A stretch of 64,000 nt of DNA from UBA6168 sp964508135 (GTDB lineage: Bacteria; Bacteroidota; Bacteroidia; Chitinophagales; Saprospiraceae). Position 1 is the first letter of the stretch, and each line of letters begins with the position of its first letter. Where the stretch lies: positions 58,547-122,546 of the forward strand of contig CAZDSU010000007.1 in NCBI GenBank assembly GCA_964508135.1, in the 5' to 3' direction. The notes beneath the pieces were generated by a model, which did not search any database, was not told the DNA's origin, and was given only the letters and a program-made list of their open reading frames with translations. A program made the translations under genes and the position numbers. Shown here one piece after another: positions 16,557 through 26,688 of this stretch.

Positions 16557-18326
16557 ATGCCAAACAGCAGCACGATACCGACCCCCGCAACCCCAGACGT
16601 GGTGACCATGACCATCTTGGTGGAAGGGCAAGAGATACCGGGGACTTACCACATCCTCTCACTGATGGTGACGACGGAGGTCAATCGAATCTCGACGGCA
16701 AAAATCATCCTGCTCGATGGGGAAGCAGCAAGCCAGACTTTTGAAATCAGCAACCAGCCGGATTTCGTACCGGGCAAAAAAATTGAAATCAAAGCAGGTT
16801 ACAAATCGCAGGAGGACACCATTTTCAAAGGAATCGTTACCTGCCACAGCCTGAAAATCAGGCAGACGGGCAGTTTTTTGACAGTGGAATGTAAGGATGA
16901 AGCGTCGAAAATGACCCTTGACCGGAAGAGCAAATACTACCGGGACCAAAAGGACAGCGATGTAATGGAGGAACTGCTCGATCGGTACGGTTTGCAAAAA
17001 GACGTGGAAGCTACTTCCTTGAAACACAAGGAGTTAGTCCAGTTTGATACGACAGACTGGGATTTTTTGATAACTCGCAGCGAAGCCAACGGCAAGTTCT
17101 GCATGGTGAGCGACGGCAAGGTGAAAATCGCAAAACCCAATACCAGACAATCTCCCGCACTGTCCATCGCCTACGGCGCCACCATCCTCGAACTCGACGT
17201 GGAAATGGATGCCCGGCACCAGTTCAAGGCAGTGAAATCGCTCGCTTGGAGTCCAACCGACCAGGCCATGGTGGAGGCTGGCGCCAACGAGCCGACCCTG
17301 ACCAACCACGGCAACTTGAGTGCCACCGATTTGGCCTCCGCCTTGAACGTCGAGGAATTTGCGCAGCGGCACAGCGGCAAAATTTCGGAGCCGGAACTTC
17401 AAAGCTGGGCGGATGCAAAATTATTGCGGCAACGCTTGGCAAAGACCTGCGGCAGGGTGAAGTTCCAAGGTTTCGCTGCCATCAAACCGGGCGACGTGCT
17501 TGAAATCGCCAAATTGGCGGAGCGGTTCGAGGGTAAGGTGTGGGTCAGCGCAGTCCGCCACGAAATCGCCGGGGGCAATTGGCTGACCGATGTGCAATTC
17601 GGCTTGCAACCGGAATGGTTCTTTGAAAAACATGACCTGCGTCCTCCCGCCGCAGGCGGCCTGTTGCCCCCGGTCGGCGGCTTGCAAATCGGCATCGTGA
17701 CCAAGCTCGAAAGCGACCCCGATGGCGAAGACCGCATCCAGGTTCGCCTCCCCGTCATCAGCAGCGACGACGAGGGCATCTGGGCAAGAGTCGCTACCCT
17801 CGACGCCGGGGACAAGCGGGGCAGTTTTTTTCGCCCCGAACTCAACGACGAGGTAGTGGTGGGCTTCCTGAACGACGACCCGAGGCATCCTGTCGTGCTC
17901 GGCATGTGCCACAGTAGCGCCAAACCCGCCCCGCACCAGCCAAAGGACGACAACCACGAAAAGGGCTTCGTCACCCGGAGCGAAATGCGGGTTTGGTTCG
18001 ACGACGAAAAGAAAATCCTCACCCTTGAAACCCCGGCTGGCAACAAGCTGGAAATGACGGAGGAGGACAAATCCATTACCCTCGAAGACCAACATGGCAA
18101 TAAAATAGTGCTCAACCAGGACGGTATCCTCATCGAAAGCGTCAAAGACATCGTGCTGAAAGCCTCGAAAGACCTCAAAACCGATGGGGTCAATATTGAA
18201 CTAAAAGCAAGCGCCAATTTCAAAGCGGAAGGCTCGGCAGGAGCCACCGTAAAAGCCAGCGCCACCGCCACCCTGGAAGGAGGGGCATCCGCTGTTGTGA
18301 AGGGTGGGGTAGTGCAGATAAACTGA
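16557..18326 (+). CDS. VgrG-like spike protein (Pvc8-like)
   Basis: A 589-residue spike protein of the VgrG/gp27-gp5 type. The N-terminal part (to about residue 350) is the gp27-like hub with VTMTILVEGQEIP and QAGYKSQEDTIFKGIV-type segments. The OB-fold gp5 domain starts near GLQIGIVTKLESDPDGEDRIQVRLP. The C-terminal third is a beta-helical needle of short repeats (KDIVLKASKDLKTDGVNIEL, then Ala/Gly-rich strands) ending at KGGVVQIN. No extra C-terminal effector domain is attached. A PAAR tip gene follows, consistent with a sharpened spike. Confidence 0.94.
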   Translation: MPNSSTIPTPATPDVVTMTILVEGQEIPGTYHILSLMVTTEVNRISTAKIILLDGEAASQTFEISNQPDFVPGKKIEIKAGYKSQEDTIFKGIVTCHSLKIRQTGSFLTVECKDEASKMTLDRKSKYYRDQKDSDVMEELLDRYGLQKDVEATSLKHKELVQFDTTDWDFLITRSEANGKFCMVSDGKVKIAKPNTRQSPALSIAYGATILELDVEMDARHQFKAVKSLAWSPTDQAMVEAGANEPTLTNHGNLSATDLASALNVEEFAQRHSGKISEPELQSWADAKLLRQRLAKTCGRVKFQGFAAIKPGDVLEIAKLAERFEGKVWVSAVRHEIAGGNWLTDVQFGLQPEWFFEKHDLRPPAAGGLLPPVGGLQIGIVTKLESDPDGEDRIQVRLPVISSDDEGIWARVATLDAGDKRGSFFRPELNDEVVVGFLNDDPRHPVVLGMCHSSAKPAPHQPKDDNHEKGFVTRSEMRVWFDDEKKILTLETPAGNKLEMTEEDKSITLEDQHGNKIVLNQDGILIESVKDIVLKASKDLKTDGVNIELKASANFKAEGSAGATVKASATATLEGGASAVVKGGVVQIN

Positions 18327-18337
18327 AAGGAATTATG

Positions 18338-18404
18338 AATGATGAATGGTGGAATGATGAATTGGGGGTTTCATTCATCATTCATCATTCCACCATTCAT
18401 CATT
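18338..18404. repeat. perfect 25-bp inverted repeat before the PAAR gene
   Basis: Arms at 18338-18362 and 18380-18404 are perfectly complementary and are each built from repeated ATGAAT/ATTCAT words, with a 17-base loop. It is followed by AAAAAA and the PAAR start at 18414, so it may occlude or expose the start region of that gene. Confidence 0.85.
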
Positions 18405-18413
18405 AAAAAAACC

Positions 18414-18683
18414 ATGCTACCAGCAGCCAGAGTAACCGACATGATTTCAAGCCCGGCCACGTCGGGTGTTCCGACGCCCATCATTCCGCCTGGAGCGCCA
18501 ACGGTGCTGATTGCTGGGCTTCCGGCTGCCCGTTTGGGCGACACGTGTGGAGCGGACGTCATCGTGAAGGGGTCGGCTACTGTGCTAATCGGCGGAATGC
18601 CTGCAGCCCGAGTCGCCGACCTGACCGCTAGCGGGGGGGCGGTATTGCCGCCGGGAGCAGTGACAGTGTTGATTGGCGGGTAA
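18414..18683 (+). CDS. PAAR-domain spike tip protein (Pvc10-like)
   Basis: A 90-residue PAAR protein that caps the VgrG-type spike. MLPAARVTD begins the domain, and the repeated motifs PTVLIAGLPAARLGD, ATVLIGGMPAARVAD and VTVLIGG form the cone-shaped beta structure; a zinc-binding set is probable (one Cys at GDTCG). The start at 18414 is preferred to the in-frame ATG at 18339 because the latter translates the hairpin repeat. Standalone tip with no toxin extension. Confidence 0.92.
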   Translation: MLPAARVTDMISSPATSGVPTPIIPPGAPTVLIAGLPAARLGDTCGADVIVKGSATVLIGGMPAARVADLTASGGAVLPPGAVTVLIGG

Positions 18684-18707
18684 CCTCAATATCAAAAAGA
18701 AAAAGTC

Positions 18708-19166
18708 ATGAACGAACTTAATCAAACCTCCCATTTTCTTGGAAGGGGATGGGGTTTCCCTCCCACCTTCAACCACCACCTGGCGGGTGTTGAAATGCTG
18801 GAAAGGGAAGCTGACATCCAAAGCAGCTTGGAAATTCTGCTGTCCACCATACTTGGCGAGCGGGTCATGTTGCCGGGCTACGGTTGCAACCTGGAGGAGC
18901 TGCTGTTCGAGCCGCTTGACACGACGACGAAGACCATCATCGCAGATAAAATTGAAACCGCCATCCTCTATCACGAGTCCAGGATCAACGTGGGAAAAAT
19001 CAAACTGCAGGAAGACCGCTTGGTGGAGGGCATCGTGCTGATTGAAATCGAGTACACCGTGCGAAGCACCAATTCACGCTTCAATTTTGTGTTCCCGTTT
19101 TACAAGCAGGAAGGGACGGACATCAACCTCGTAACCACTTTCGACAACAATAATTTACCCAGATAA
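18708..19166 (+). CDS. gp25-like baseplate wedge protein (Pvc9-like)
   Basis: A 152-residue baseplate protein of the GPW/gp25 family. The segment FLGRGWGFPPTFN at the start, then ADIQSSLEILLSTILGERVM and the conserved GYGCNLEELLFEPLD, are characteristic; gp25-like proteins nucleate sheath assembly on the wedge. Normal length. Followed after 33 bases by the gp6-like gene, the usual order in eCIS and phage tails. Confidence 0.93.
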   Translation: MNELNQTSHFLGRGWGFPPTFNHHLAGVEMLEREADIQSSLEILLSTILGERVMLPGYGCNLEELLFEPLDTTTKTIIADKIETAILYHESRINVGKIKLQEDRLVEGIVLIEIEYTVRSTNSRFNFVFPFYKQEGTDINLVTTFDNNNLPR

Positions 19167-19199
19167 CCCAATTTACATTTTACCAATTACCATTTCAAA

Positions 19200-22100
19200 A
19201 TGCCCCTCGACTGCAATGAAAAACTGAATCCATACCGCCTGAAACGAGACGGGGTACACCAAGGCCAACGCTTGTTGCCAGCCCTGGACCCCTCGTTTGC
19301 AAAGGTGGATGAGCGGGAACCCGCCCACTGGATGGTCTTTGCAAGTCGCTATGCCCAATATCTCCATTTTTTTGAAAATACTGACACACAGGCTGGCAAT
19401 TGGGAGCCATTTTTTCAAAACGACCCGGCGCTATACATGGCAACCGCTGCCATTCAGGACGTGGATGCGTACAAAATCAGGCTCCAGGAACTAACTGGCT
19501 TTCTCCTCGACCTCGGCAACAAAAACGACGACTTGGGCTTGCGGCAAGCCTTCGGAAACCTGCTCAACTGTGCCGGTACACTCGCTTGGCAGTTGGAGCA
19601 GCTCCAAAAAGCGTTGCCCGAAAACGTTGCCTTGAAAGCTGTTCTGAAAAACCTCATAACCTCCCAACTTGCCCCGGCATTCGCCCGCTTGATTCGATAC
19701 TACAAAGCCGCATTGGCGTCCGCCGACGTTGACCTTTCAGCTGTCCCGCAGGATTGGGAGATTCTTGGCGCATCCATTGTTCCCTTCGACTTGGTGCTGA
19801 TACGTTCTTTTTCTACCGACTGGACAGACGGCGTCACCGACTGGGCGACCTTCTCCGGAGCTTTGACCGCCGATGCTGCGGTGTTTGGCAACCCCCTCCC
19901 TGCCACCACCTTCGAGCGCCTCAACCATGCGGCGTCGCACAACCTGTTCACCTCCATTTTCGACCAGTTCCTGAAAGCCTACGCCCGCTCGGTTGCCGAG
20001 GCAAAACGCAGCCTCGAAGCCGCCCTCAACGGGCAGGACGACCACCAACCGCACTACGCACTTTTTCTTGCTTTCCTGCGCTTGCTTTCCTACGCCCGTG
20101 ACCATGCCAACTCCTTGACTGCTAGGCACTTGGATTATTATTATCGGGAAATTTTGCAGTTGAAAACCAAGCCAGCTATCCCCAACGAAGCCCATATCTT
20201 GGTTGAATTGTCGAAGCACTTGGACAGCTACCTGCTTCCGGCGGGCGCATTGTTGAAGGCTGGAAAAGACAGCCTTGGCAAGGACGTTTTTTACAAATTG
20301 GTGGAAGATTTTGTGGCCAACAAAGCCAAAGTGGCTGAACTGAAATCGGTTTTCCACTACACCCGGCACCCCAACGACAAAGTACCTGCGTCCCACGATG
20401 GTCGCCTCTTTGCCTCACCAGTTGCCAACTCCGCCGATGGCCTAGGGGCTGAACTGCTTACCCCCGATAAGCAGTGGCATCCATTTGCCAGCAAAGTTTA
20501 TGAAAATGAAAAATTGGCCGAAATCAATATGCCCCATGCGCAGTTGGGGTTTGCGGTGGCTTCGCATTACCTGTACCTCAGGGAGGGAAGCAGAACGGTT
20601 ATCCTTTCGTTCAAGATTAACAACCTGACATTGCCCGAAGCAGATTTTTCTGAACATTTCAACGTGGAATTGACGGGCGAAAAGGGCTGGATCAAGGTGC
20701 AAGCCAGCACACTAATCGTCAAGGATGATTCGCCTTTTCAAGATTTGAAGCAAACCTTCAACCTAATTGCCAGCCTACCCGGCGATGCTCCGGCCACGGC
20801 TCCATATTCCTCGAAAATTCATGGCGGCAATTTTGGCACAAGCCTACCCATTGCCAAAATCACCCTCCGGCATGGCTCAAAACAGTTCTTGTACAACGCA
20901 TTGGCTGGACTTGAACTTGCAAAAATGAAGGTAATAACCTTTGCAGCCGGCTTGAAAGACCTTGCCATTTCCAATGACTTTGGCGACCTCGATGCCTCGA
21001 AACCCTTTCAGCCTTTTGGGGCGCTGCCCATTGCGGGAGCATCTTTGGTGGTGGGCTGCAAGGAGCTTTTTCAAAAGCAGCACTTTTCAATGGAGCCGAT
21101 TACAATTTTGCCAACTTTAAGGATTCAATGGAAAGCGCTCCCGAATAGGGACCAGATATTCTATGAAAGCCACGACAAGCCGAGCACAACTCCACCAGAT
21201 GCTTCGTTGCAATTTCTGGACAACGGGGTCTGGACGGGCCAAGGTGCAAATCCCAATTTCGCCCTTTTCCCAATTGGCGGCTCCAGTCAAGTACTTACCG
21301 GATTCCCCCCGTACGTAAATGAAGAGCCTGATTTTTCTGAGAAGCAATACTTTTCAGTAAACAGCAAAAACAGCTTTTTCCGCTTGCGCCTAAACAAGGA
21401 TTTCGGGCATAAAAAGCACCTTGAGGACACGGTTTATTTTGTTGTAAATAAAACAAATCAACCCGATTTTGCCCCTTATACCCCCGTTATTGAGGAAATA
21501 ACCCTTAACTATTGGGCCGAGCAGGACATTGACCTTGGCATCAACGCCGACTTTGCCAACCGCAAGGGCCAGTTTTTTCACCTATATCCTTTTGGCCATG
21601 TTGAGGCTCACGCTGCCCTAGACGAGAAAAAACAGTTGACCACGCTGCTACCCCGTTTCATCGGTGCTCCTACTGGAAACGACCCAGAGCTTTGCCTACC
21701 GGGCGGTGCCATCCAACCAACCAGCACGGGGGTGCCACCGCAGAGCGAGGCCGAATTTTACATCGGCGTGGCCGACCTCCAGCCGCCGCAAAACCTCGCC
21801 CTGCTCTTCCAGTTGGCCGAAGGCAGCGCCAACCCCAAAACCCTGAAACCCGCCGACCACGTCCAGTGGAGCTATTTGAGCAAAAACAAGTGGGTTGCCC
21901 TCAAAAAAGACGAGGTCAACGACCGCACCGGGCAGCTCATCCGCTCCGGCATCATTACCCTGACTGTGCCGAGGGGAGCGAACAGCGACAACACTCTGCT
22001 GCCCGCTGGGATGCACTGGCTCCGGGCAAGCATTGCGAAGCAAGAAGACGAAAACGGCGTGCCCATCCCCACCACGAGCGACGCCGTCTGCAAAATCGTC

Positions 22101-23000
22101 CGGGTAGCGGCGCAGGCGACAAGGGCGGTTTTTTCGGACAACGCCAACGCCCCCGATTTCCTCCAGTCGCAACTGCCCGCCGGCACGATCGCCAAACTGC
22201 TCGAACCGAAGGCGGAGGTAAAAAAAGTGGAACATCCATTCCCCACTTTCGGTGGCCGCCCCGCCGAGCAGCCAGCACATTTTTACACTCGGATCAGCGA
22301 GCGGCTGCGCCACAAGAACCGGGCAGTGACGGTTTGGGATTACGAGCGCCTTGTGCTGGAAGCCTTCCCGCATATTTATAAAGTTAAATGCCTGAACCAC
22401 ACGCTGTTCACCCCGACCGAAACAGGCTTCGGCAAGTACAACGAACTGGCGCCGGGGCACGTCACCCTCATCGCCATCCCCAACCTGCGCAACCACAACG
22501 CCATTGACCCCTTGCGCCCCTATGTCAGTCTTGGCGACCTGGAAGCCGTTGCCGATTTCCTGAAAAAACACCTCTCCTGCCACGTGAATTTACACGTCCA
22601 CAACCCCGTTTTCGAGCCGGTGAGGGTGGAGTTTTGCGTAAAGTTTCACCCCGGCACCGACGAAGCGTTCCACTTGAAATTGCTCAAAACGGAAATCACA
22701 CGCTTCCTTTCGCCCTGGGCGTTCGAAGAAGGGAGAGCAATCAGTTTTGGCGGGCGGATGTTCAAATCCTCCCTCATCAACTTCGTCGAGGAGCGCCCCT
22801 ACGTGGACTATTTGACCGATTTTCAAATGTTTCACTTGATAACCGACACCAGCGGCAAGGACTGGAGCAAAATTGACCTGGAGGAAATCGAAGCCTCCAC
22901 CGCCATCTCCATCCTCGTCTCGGCGTCTGCGGAAGCGCATACCGTCAAAGCCATTCCGGCAACGGAAACCGACTTGGCGGGTGAGAGATATAACTGTTGA
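19200..23000 (+). CDS. baseplate wedge protein, gp6/J-like (Pvc11-like)
   Basis: A 1266-residue baseplate protein. The C-terminal third carries the baseplate J/gp6 features: FYTRISERLRHKNRAVTVWD, YERLVLEAFPHIYKVKCLNH, ALGYV-type ELAPGHVTLIAIPNLRN, and a final PYVDYLTDFQMF. The N-terminal 800 residues are the large extension found in eCIS versions of this protein (Pvc11/Afp11). It forms the wedge ring with the neighbouring Pvc12-like protein. No transmembrane segments. The stop lies within a repeat region that also overlaps the start of the next gene. Confidence 0.9.
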   Translation: MPLDCNEKLNPYRLKRDGVHQGQRLLPALDPSFAKVDEREPAHWMVFASRYAQYLHFFENTDTQAGNWEPFFQNDPALYMATAAIQDVDAYKIRLQELTGFLLDLGNKNDDLGLRQAFGNLLNCAGTLAWQLEQLQKALPENVALKAVLKNLITSQLAPAFARLIRYYKAALASADVDLSAVPQDWEILGASIVPFDLVLIRSFSTDWTDGVTDWATFSGALTADAAVFGNPLPATTFERLNHAASHNLFTSIFDQFLKAYARSVAEAKRSLEAALNGQDDHQPHYALFLAFLRLLSYARDHANSLTARHLDYYYREILQLKTKPAIPNEAHILVELSKHLDSYLLPAGALLKAGKDSLGKDVFYKLVEDFVANKAKVAELKSVFHYTRHPNDKVPASHDGRLFASPVANSADGLGAELLTPDKQWHPFASKVYENEKLAEINMPHAQLGFAVASHYLYLREGSRTVILSFKINNLTLPEADFSEHFNVELTGEKGWIKVQASTLIVKDDSPFQDLKQTFNLIASLPGDAPATAPYSSKIHGGNFGTSLPIAKITLRHGSKQFLYNALAGLELAKMKVITFAAGLKDLAISNDFGDLDASKPFQPFGALPIAGASLVVGCKELFQKQHFSMEPITILPTLRIQWKALPNRDQIFYESHDKPSTTPPDASLQFLDNGVWTGQGANPNFALFPIGGSSQVLTGFPPYVNEEPDFSEKQYFSVNSKNSFFRLRLNKDFGHKKHLEDTVYFVVNKTNQPDFAPYTPVIEEITLNYWAEQDIDLGINADFANRKGQFFHLYPFGHVEAHAALDEKKQLTTLLPRFIGAPTGNDPELCLPGGAIQPTSTGVPPQSEAEFYIGVADLQPPQNLALLFQLAEGSANPKTLKPADHVQWSYLSKNKWVALKKDEVNDRTGQLIRSGIITLTVPRGANSDNTLLPAGMHWLRASIAKQEDENGVPIPTTSDAVCKIVRVAAQATRAVFSDNANAPDFLQSQLPAGTIAKLLEPKAEVKKVEHPFPTFGGRPAEQPAHFYTRISERLRHKNRAVTVWDYERLVLEAFPHIYKVKCLNHTLFTPTETGFGKYNELAPGHVTLIAIPNLRNHNAIDPLRPYVSLGDLEAVADFLKKHLSCHVNLHVHNPVFEPVRVEFCVKFHPGTDEAFHLKLLKTEITRFLSPWAFEEGRAISFGGRMFKSSLINFVEERPYVDYLTDFQMFHLITDTSGKDWSKIDLEEIEASTAISILVSASAEAHTVKAIPATETDLAGERYNC

Positions 23001-23110
23001 TTGCTAAATTGTTGAATTGCTTGATTGTTGAACGACGTGCCGCAACAATCAAACAATCTCAACAATCAAACAATCTCAACAATCAAACAATCAAACAATC
23101 AACCAGCCAA
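22998..23110. repeat. AACAATC tandem and inverted repeats at the junction of two baseplate genes
   Basis: The left part has TTGATTG/GTTGAATTG words (22998-23031). The right part has six or more AACAATCAAACAATC-type copies (23043-23100). The right part is in frame with the next gene and has no stop, but also no ATG, GTG or TTG. Confidence 0.8.
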
Positions 23111-23193
23111 CCGTCATCGAAAAAAATCCGGCGCTGCTGCCAAGCGAAGATTACTACTTCCTGCGGCGCAAGGGCATCGAGTTCATCGAGCAG

Positions 23194-26100
23194 ATGGGCA
23201 GTCGGTTGTGGACGGATTACAACGCCCACGACCCCGGCATCACCTTGCTCGAAGCCCTCTGCTACGCCATCACCGACCTTGGCTACCGGACGGGGTGGGA
23301 CATCAAGGACATCCTGGCCGAGCCGCCCTTGGCCACACCTGCTGGGGGGCAGCCCTTCTTCACGGCAAGGGAAGTGCTGACCTGTAACCCTTGGACCATC
23401 AACGATTTTCGAAAAATCCTGATTGACCTCGAAGGCATACGCAACGCTTGGCTCGTGTGCAAGGACTGCCCCTGCGAAACGGAAATCTACGCCGACTGCG
23501 AAGCGAGCCGCCTGACTTTTGAACCGCCCGCCGCTCCCAAAAAACACCTGCCAGTCATCCCCCTCGGCACTTACGATACCTTGCTCGAACTGGAACAAGA
23601 CCCCGAACTCGGCGACCTGAACGACCGCAAGGTCTTCCTCAGTTTTAACCAAAAAATCATTCGACCAGGCAAGCCGGACGAGTTGGAGAAGATGACCATT
23701 GAAGCCCGTTTTCCCCGCTGGAACAACGTGACCAACGGCAAGTTTTACCATCGGGACGCCGCCAACGTGCTGGTTCCCAATTTTGATTGGCGGCAAATCA
23801 GCAACATTGTGTTGGGCAAATTCTCCCGCAGCAAAACCGACTCGAACTTTGTCACCGAGGACGAATTGCAACGCAAGTGGAACGAGGTCTTTTTCACCAC
23901 AATGGAAGTGTATTTCAGCGGCGGAGCACCTGTTTCGCCGGTCATCTTTGAAAACGTGGCACTGCGTTTTCACGGCAACGACGAGGTGCGCCACGCAGTG
24001 TCGAGGCCCCTCCTAGAATACCACCTGAAAGACTTCGCCCACGACGGCACGATTGCCAAACAGTTTTTTAGGAAAGAAGAAACCGTGGTGCTGAAGGTGG
24101 AAGCAGCGAAAAATGCCCTCTCCGCCCACCGCAACCTCTGCGAGGATTTTTGCTGCACCGACCGGGTTTGCACCGAAGACTTCGCCGTGTGCGCCGATGT
24201 GGAACTGACCCCTGGCACTGACATCGAGCGGGTGCTGGCCAGTGTTTTATTTGAAATCGAAGACTATTTCAACCCGGCCGTTCCCTTTTATTCACTCCGG
24301 GAAATGATGGAAAGCGGCGCTCCAACGGAGGAGATTTTCGAGGGCCCACGCCTCGAACACGGCTTCCTGAAAGACCCCGAACTGGAAGCCGCCGGGTTAA
24401 AAACCCTGCTTCGCACCTCCGACATCGTCAACCGCCTGATGGACATCGAAGGCGTCGTCGCCGTGAAAAACCTGCTGCTCACCCGCTACGACGCCGAGGG
24501 CAACCCGGTCAAGGGCGTCGCCGATGGCGGCGTGAACAAGCAGCAAATCAGCGCCCGCTGGACGCTCGCCGTCAGCGACCGTTGCCAGCCGAGGCTTTAC
24601 CCTGCACTCTCGAAGTTTCTTTTTTTCAAAAACGACCTGCCCTTCCTTGCCCGTATGGACGAGGTGCAGGACACGCTTATCGTCTTGCGGGGTGGTGCGG
24701 AACGACCGAAAATCGCAGCAGCGGAGATGGATTTGCCAGTGCCAAGGGGCAGGTACCGCTCGCCGGAAGACTACTTCCCGGTGCAGTATTCCCTACCGCT
24801 CGCCTACGGCATCGGCTTCGATGGATTGCCCGAACGGGCGACGCCGCTGCGGCGCTCGCAGGCGAAGCAACTCAAGGCGTACCTCTTGTTTTTCGAGCAA
24901 TTGCTGGCGAATTATTTGGCGCAGTTGGCGAACGCCGGGAAGCTTTTTTCGCTGGATGCGACCGTCAACCGTACCTATTTTGTAAGAAACCTGCGACAGG
25001 AAAGCCTCATCAAAGGCGTCACGGAATTGATGGACGTGGCGCTCGTAACGCCCGGCGGCGACGGATTCACGCCCTTGGACCGGCTGGCGGAATCCCAACC
25101 GGAGTTCCTCGACCGCCGCAACCGCTTCCTCGACCACCTACTGGGGCGCTTCGCGGAATCATTCGGCGACTATGCACTGGCGCTCTATTCCTGGAAGGAC
25201 GACAAGGCGCTCTCGCTCGACAAGCTCATCAGCGATAAAATCGCCTTTCTGCAAGACTACCCCGTACTGAGCCGGGAACGGGCGAAAGCGCTCAACTATC
25301 GCCGCACTCCCGATGCCACAAACTTCCCCGGCTTGCGCCGCCGCCTTGCACGGTTGCTCGGCTTCGACCTGGCAACGGAGGAAAAAATCCTGCTCATCGA
25401 GCACCTCATCCTCCGACCCAAATTCCCCGGCGATGCGCTGATGTCTGTTTGCCTCGACAAAAACTGCAAGAGCTGCGGCGAGGAAGACCCCTACTCGTTC
25501 CAGATGACCTGCGTGATGCCCGGCTGGCAGGAGCCGTTCGACACAAATTTGGACATGCGCCGCTTCGCCGACCAAACCATCCGGCTGGAAACCCCCGCCC
25601 ATATTTTGGTAAAAATCTGCTGGGTGGGAAACCGGGGCTACGAGTTCGACCCTTGCGACCCGGCCGTGGTTACGTTGGCAGAATTGCTTTGCCAAAAAGG
25701 CGTCACCACCGACGGCAAGCGCCCCAGTTTGGAACAAGCCTGCGCTTGCTCTGAGACGGTTTTCAAGAAATTCGATGAACCGTTCCAAGCCTGGATTGCT
25801 CCACGCCTAACCGACCACCACCTGCCAGAGGCGTTGAAATCCGCCTTGACAACGCTGTTTTCGGATGCCATCAAGCCTGCGGATTTGGTGGCGGTTGGGT
25901 GCGAGGTGCAGCTCGCCCCGCTTTTCGACAACATCCTGCCGTTCATGGTTGCCCATTACACTGGCATCACGCTGAACGGGTTGCAGTACGACAAATTGGT
26001 GAAAGCCTGGATGGCGTGGCTCGGAGCAAACCAAAGTTTCGACTGGTGCGAGCGGGGCATCCAACGGCAAATAGCGGCGGCGTTGGCTCATTTTTTAGCG

Positions 26101-26535
26101 CTGCAAGCCGCCAACGCAGCCCCGCAACTGGAACTTCGGAAGAAGGGAAAACTTGACATCACCCACTGCGCATGCGAGGTGTTGGCGAAGTTTGGCAATG
26201 CATTTTTTGAGCGGCAAAAGCTGTTTTTTGAAAGCCCTGATTCGATTGCTAAAAAATCAAGCAAAGCAATTTTGGAGGAGGTTTTCGCCACTGCATTTCC
26301 CAAAGGCATCGAATGCCAAGGACTGAAATTGAGCGCCGAAAACGAGGAATACTTGAAGGATATGCTGGTGGAACTGTACACTGACTTTTTCAGTGTGACG
26401 AAAAAACTGTGGTTGCTGCTCGACCTGCTCGGCAAGGTGAACAGCGTTTATCCCGCAGCCACCCTTCACGATTGCGACGACGGTAGCGACGTGAACCCAG
26501 TGCGGCTGGGCAGCACAGCGTTGGGGGGCAGTTGA
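23194..26535 (+). CDS. baseplate wedge protein (Pvc12-like), start uncertain
   Basis: A baseplate protein of at least 1113 residues with the eCIS Pvc12-like signature TDYNAHDPGITLLEALCYAI and DLGYRTGWDIKDIL at its N-terminus, plus MDVALV and FEQLLANYLAQLAN segments in the middle. It is expected to pair with the gp6-like protein in the wedge. The first canonical start is ATG 23194, but coding-looking sequence in the same frame extends upstream to about 23098 (LLPSEDYYFLRRKGIEFIEQ directly precedes the ATG). Between the upstream in-frame stop (23029-23031) and 23194 there is no ATG, GTG or TTG. An ATC at 23098, at the end of the AACAATC repeat, stands where a start would be expected. Either a non-canonical start is used or the true start was lost. 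Confidence 0.85.
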   Translation: MGSRLWTDYNAHDPGITLLEALCYAITDLGYRTGWDIKDILAEPPLATPAGGQPFFTAREVLTCNPWTINDFRKILIDLEGIRNAWLVCKDCPCETEIYADCEASRLTFEPPAAPKKHLPVIPLGTYDTLLELEQDPELGDLNDRKVFLSFNQKIIRPGKPDELEKMTIEARFPRWNNVTNGKFYHRDAANVLVPNFDWRQISNIVLGKFSRSKTDSNFVTEDELQRKWNEVFFTTMEVYFSGGAPVSPVIFENVALRFHGNDEVRHAVSRPLLEYHLKDFAHDGTIAKQFFRKEETVVLKVEAAKNALSAHRNLCEDFCCTDRVCTEDFAVCADVELTPGTDIERVLASVLFEIEDYFNPAVPFYSLREMMESGAPTEEIFEGPRLEHGFLKDPELEAAGLKTLLRTSDIVNRLMDIEGVVAVKNLLLTRYDAEGNPVKGVADGGVNKQQISARWTLAVSDRCQPRLYPALSKFLFFKNDLPFLARMDEVQDTLIVLRGGAERPKIAAAEMDLPVPRGRYRSPEDYFPVQYSLPLAYGIGFDGLPERATPLRRSQAKQLKAYLLFFEQLLANYLAQLANAGKLFSLDATVNRTYFVRNLRQESLIKGVTELMDVALVTPGGDGFTPLDRLAESQPEFLDRRNRFLDHLLGRFAESFGDYALALYSWKDDKALSLDKLISDKIAFLQDYPVLSRERAKALNYRRTPDATNFPGLRRRLARLLGFDLATEEKILLIEHLILRPKFPGDALMSVCLDKNCKSCGEEDPYSFQMTCVMPGWQEPFDTNLDMRRFADQTIRLETPAHILVKICWVGNRGYEFDPCDPAVVTLAELLCQKGVTTDGKRPSLEQACACSETVFKKFDEPFQAWIAPRLTDHHLPEALKSALTTLFSDAIKPADLVAVGCEVQLAPLFDNILPFMVAHYTGITLNGLQYDKLVKAWMAWLGANQSFDWCERGIQRQIAAALAHFLALQAANAAPQLELRKKGKLDITHCACEVLAKFGNAFFERQKLFFESPDSIAKKSSKAILEEVFATAFPKGIECQGLKLSAENEEYLKDMLVELYTDFFSVTKKLWLLLDLLGKVNSVYPAATLHDCDDGSDVNPVRLGSTALGGS

Positions 26536-26548
26536 TGAGGAGGATAGG

Positions 26549-26616
26549 AACACAGATTGAACTGATTTTCAAGGAGTTAATCCGTGAAATCCTGTTCAAT
26601 CAGTTCAATCTGTGTT
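26549..26616. repeat. perfect 19-bp inverted repeat between baseplate and Ig-domain genes
   Basis: Arms at 26549-26567 and 26598-26616 are exact complements, with a 30-base loop. It lies in the 153-base gap between two cluster genes. No T-run follows, and the operon appears to continue. Confidence 0.8.
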
Positions 26617-26688
26617 TCAATCCAGTCTCGTTGGCAATCTTAATCTGGCATTCCCGAATGGAATCCAAATCATTTAAAATCAGTAGCC

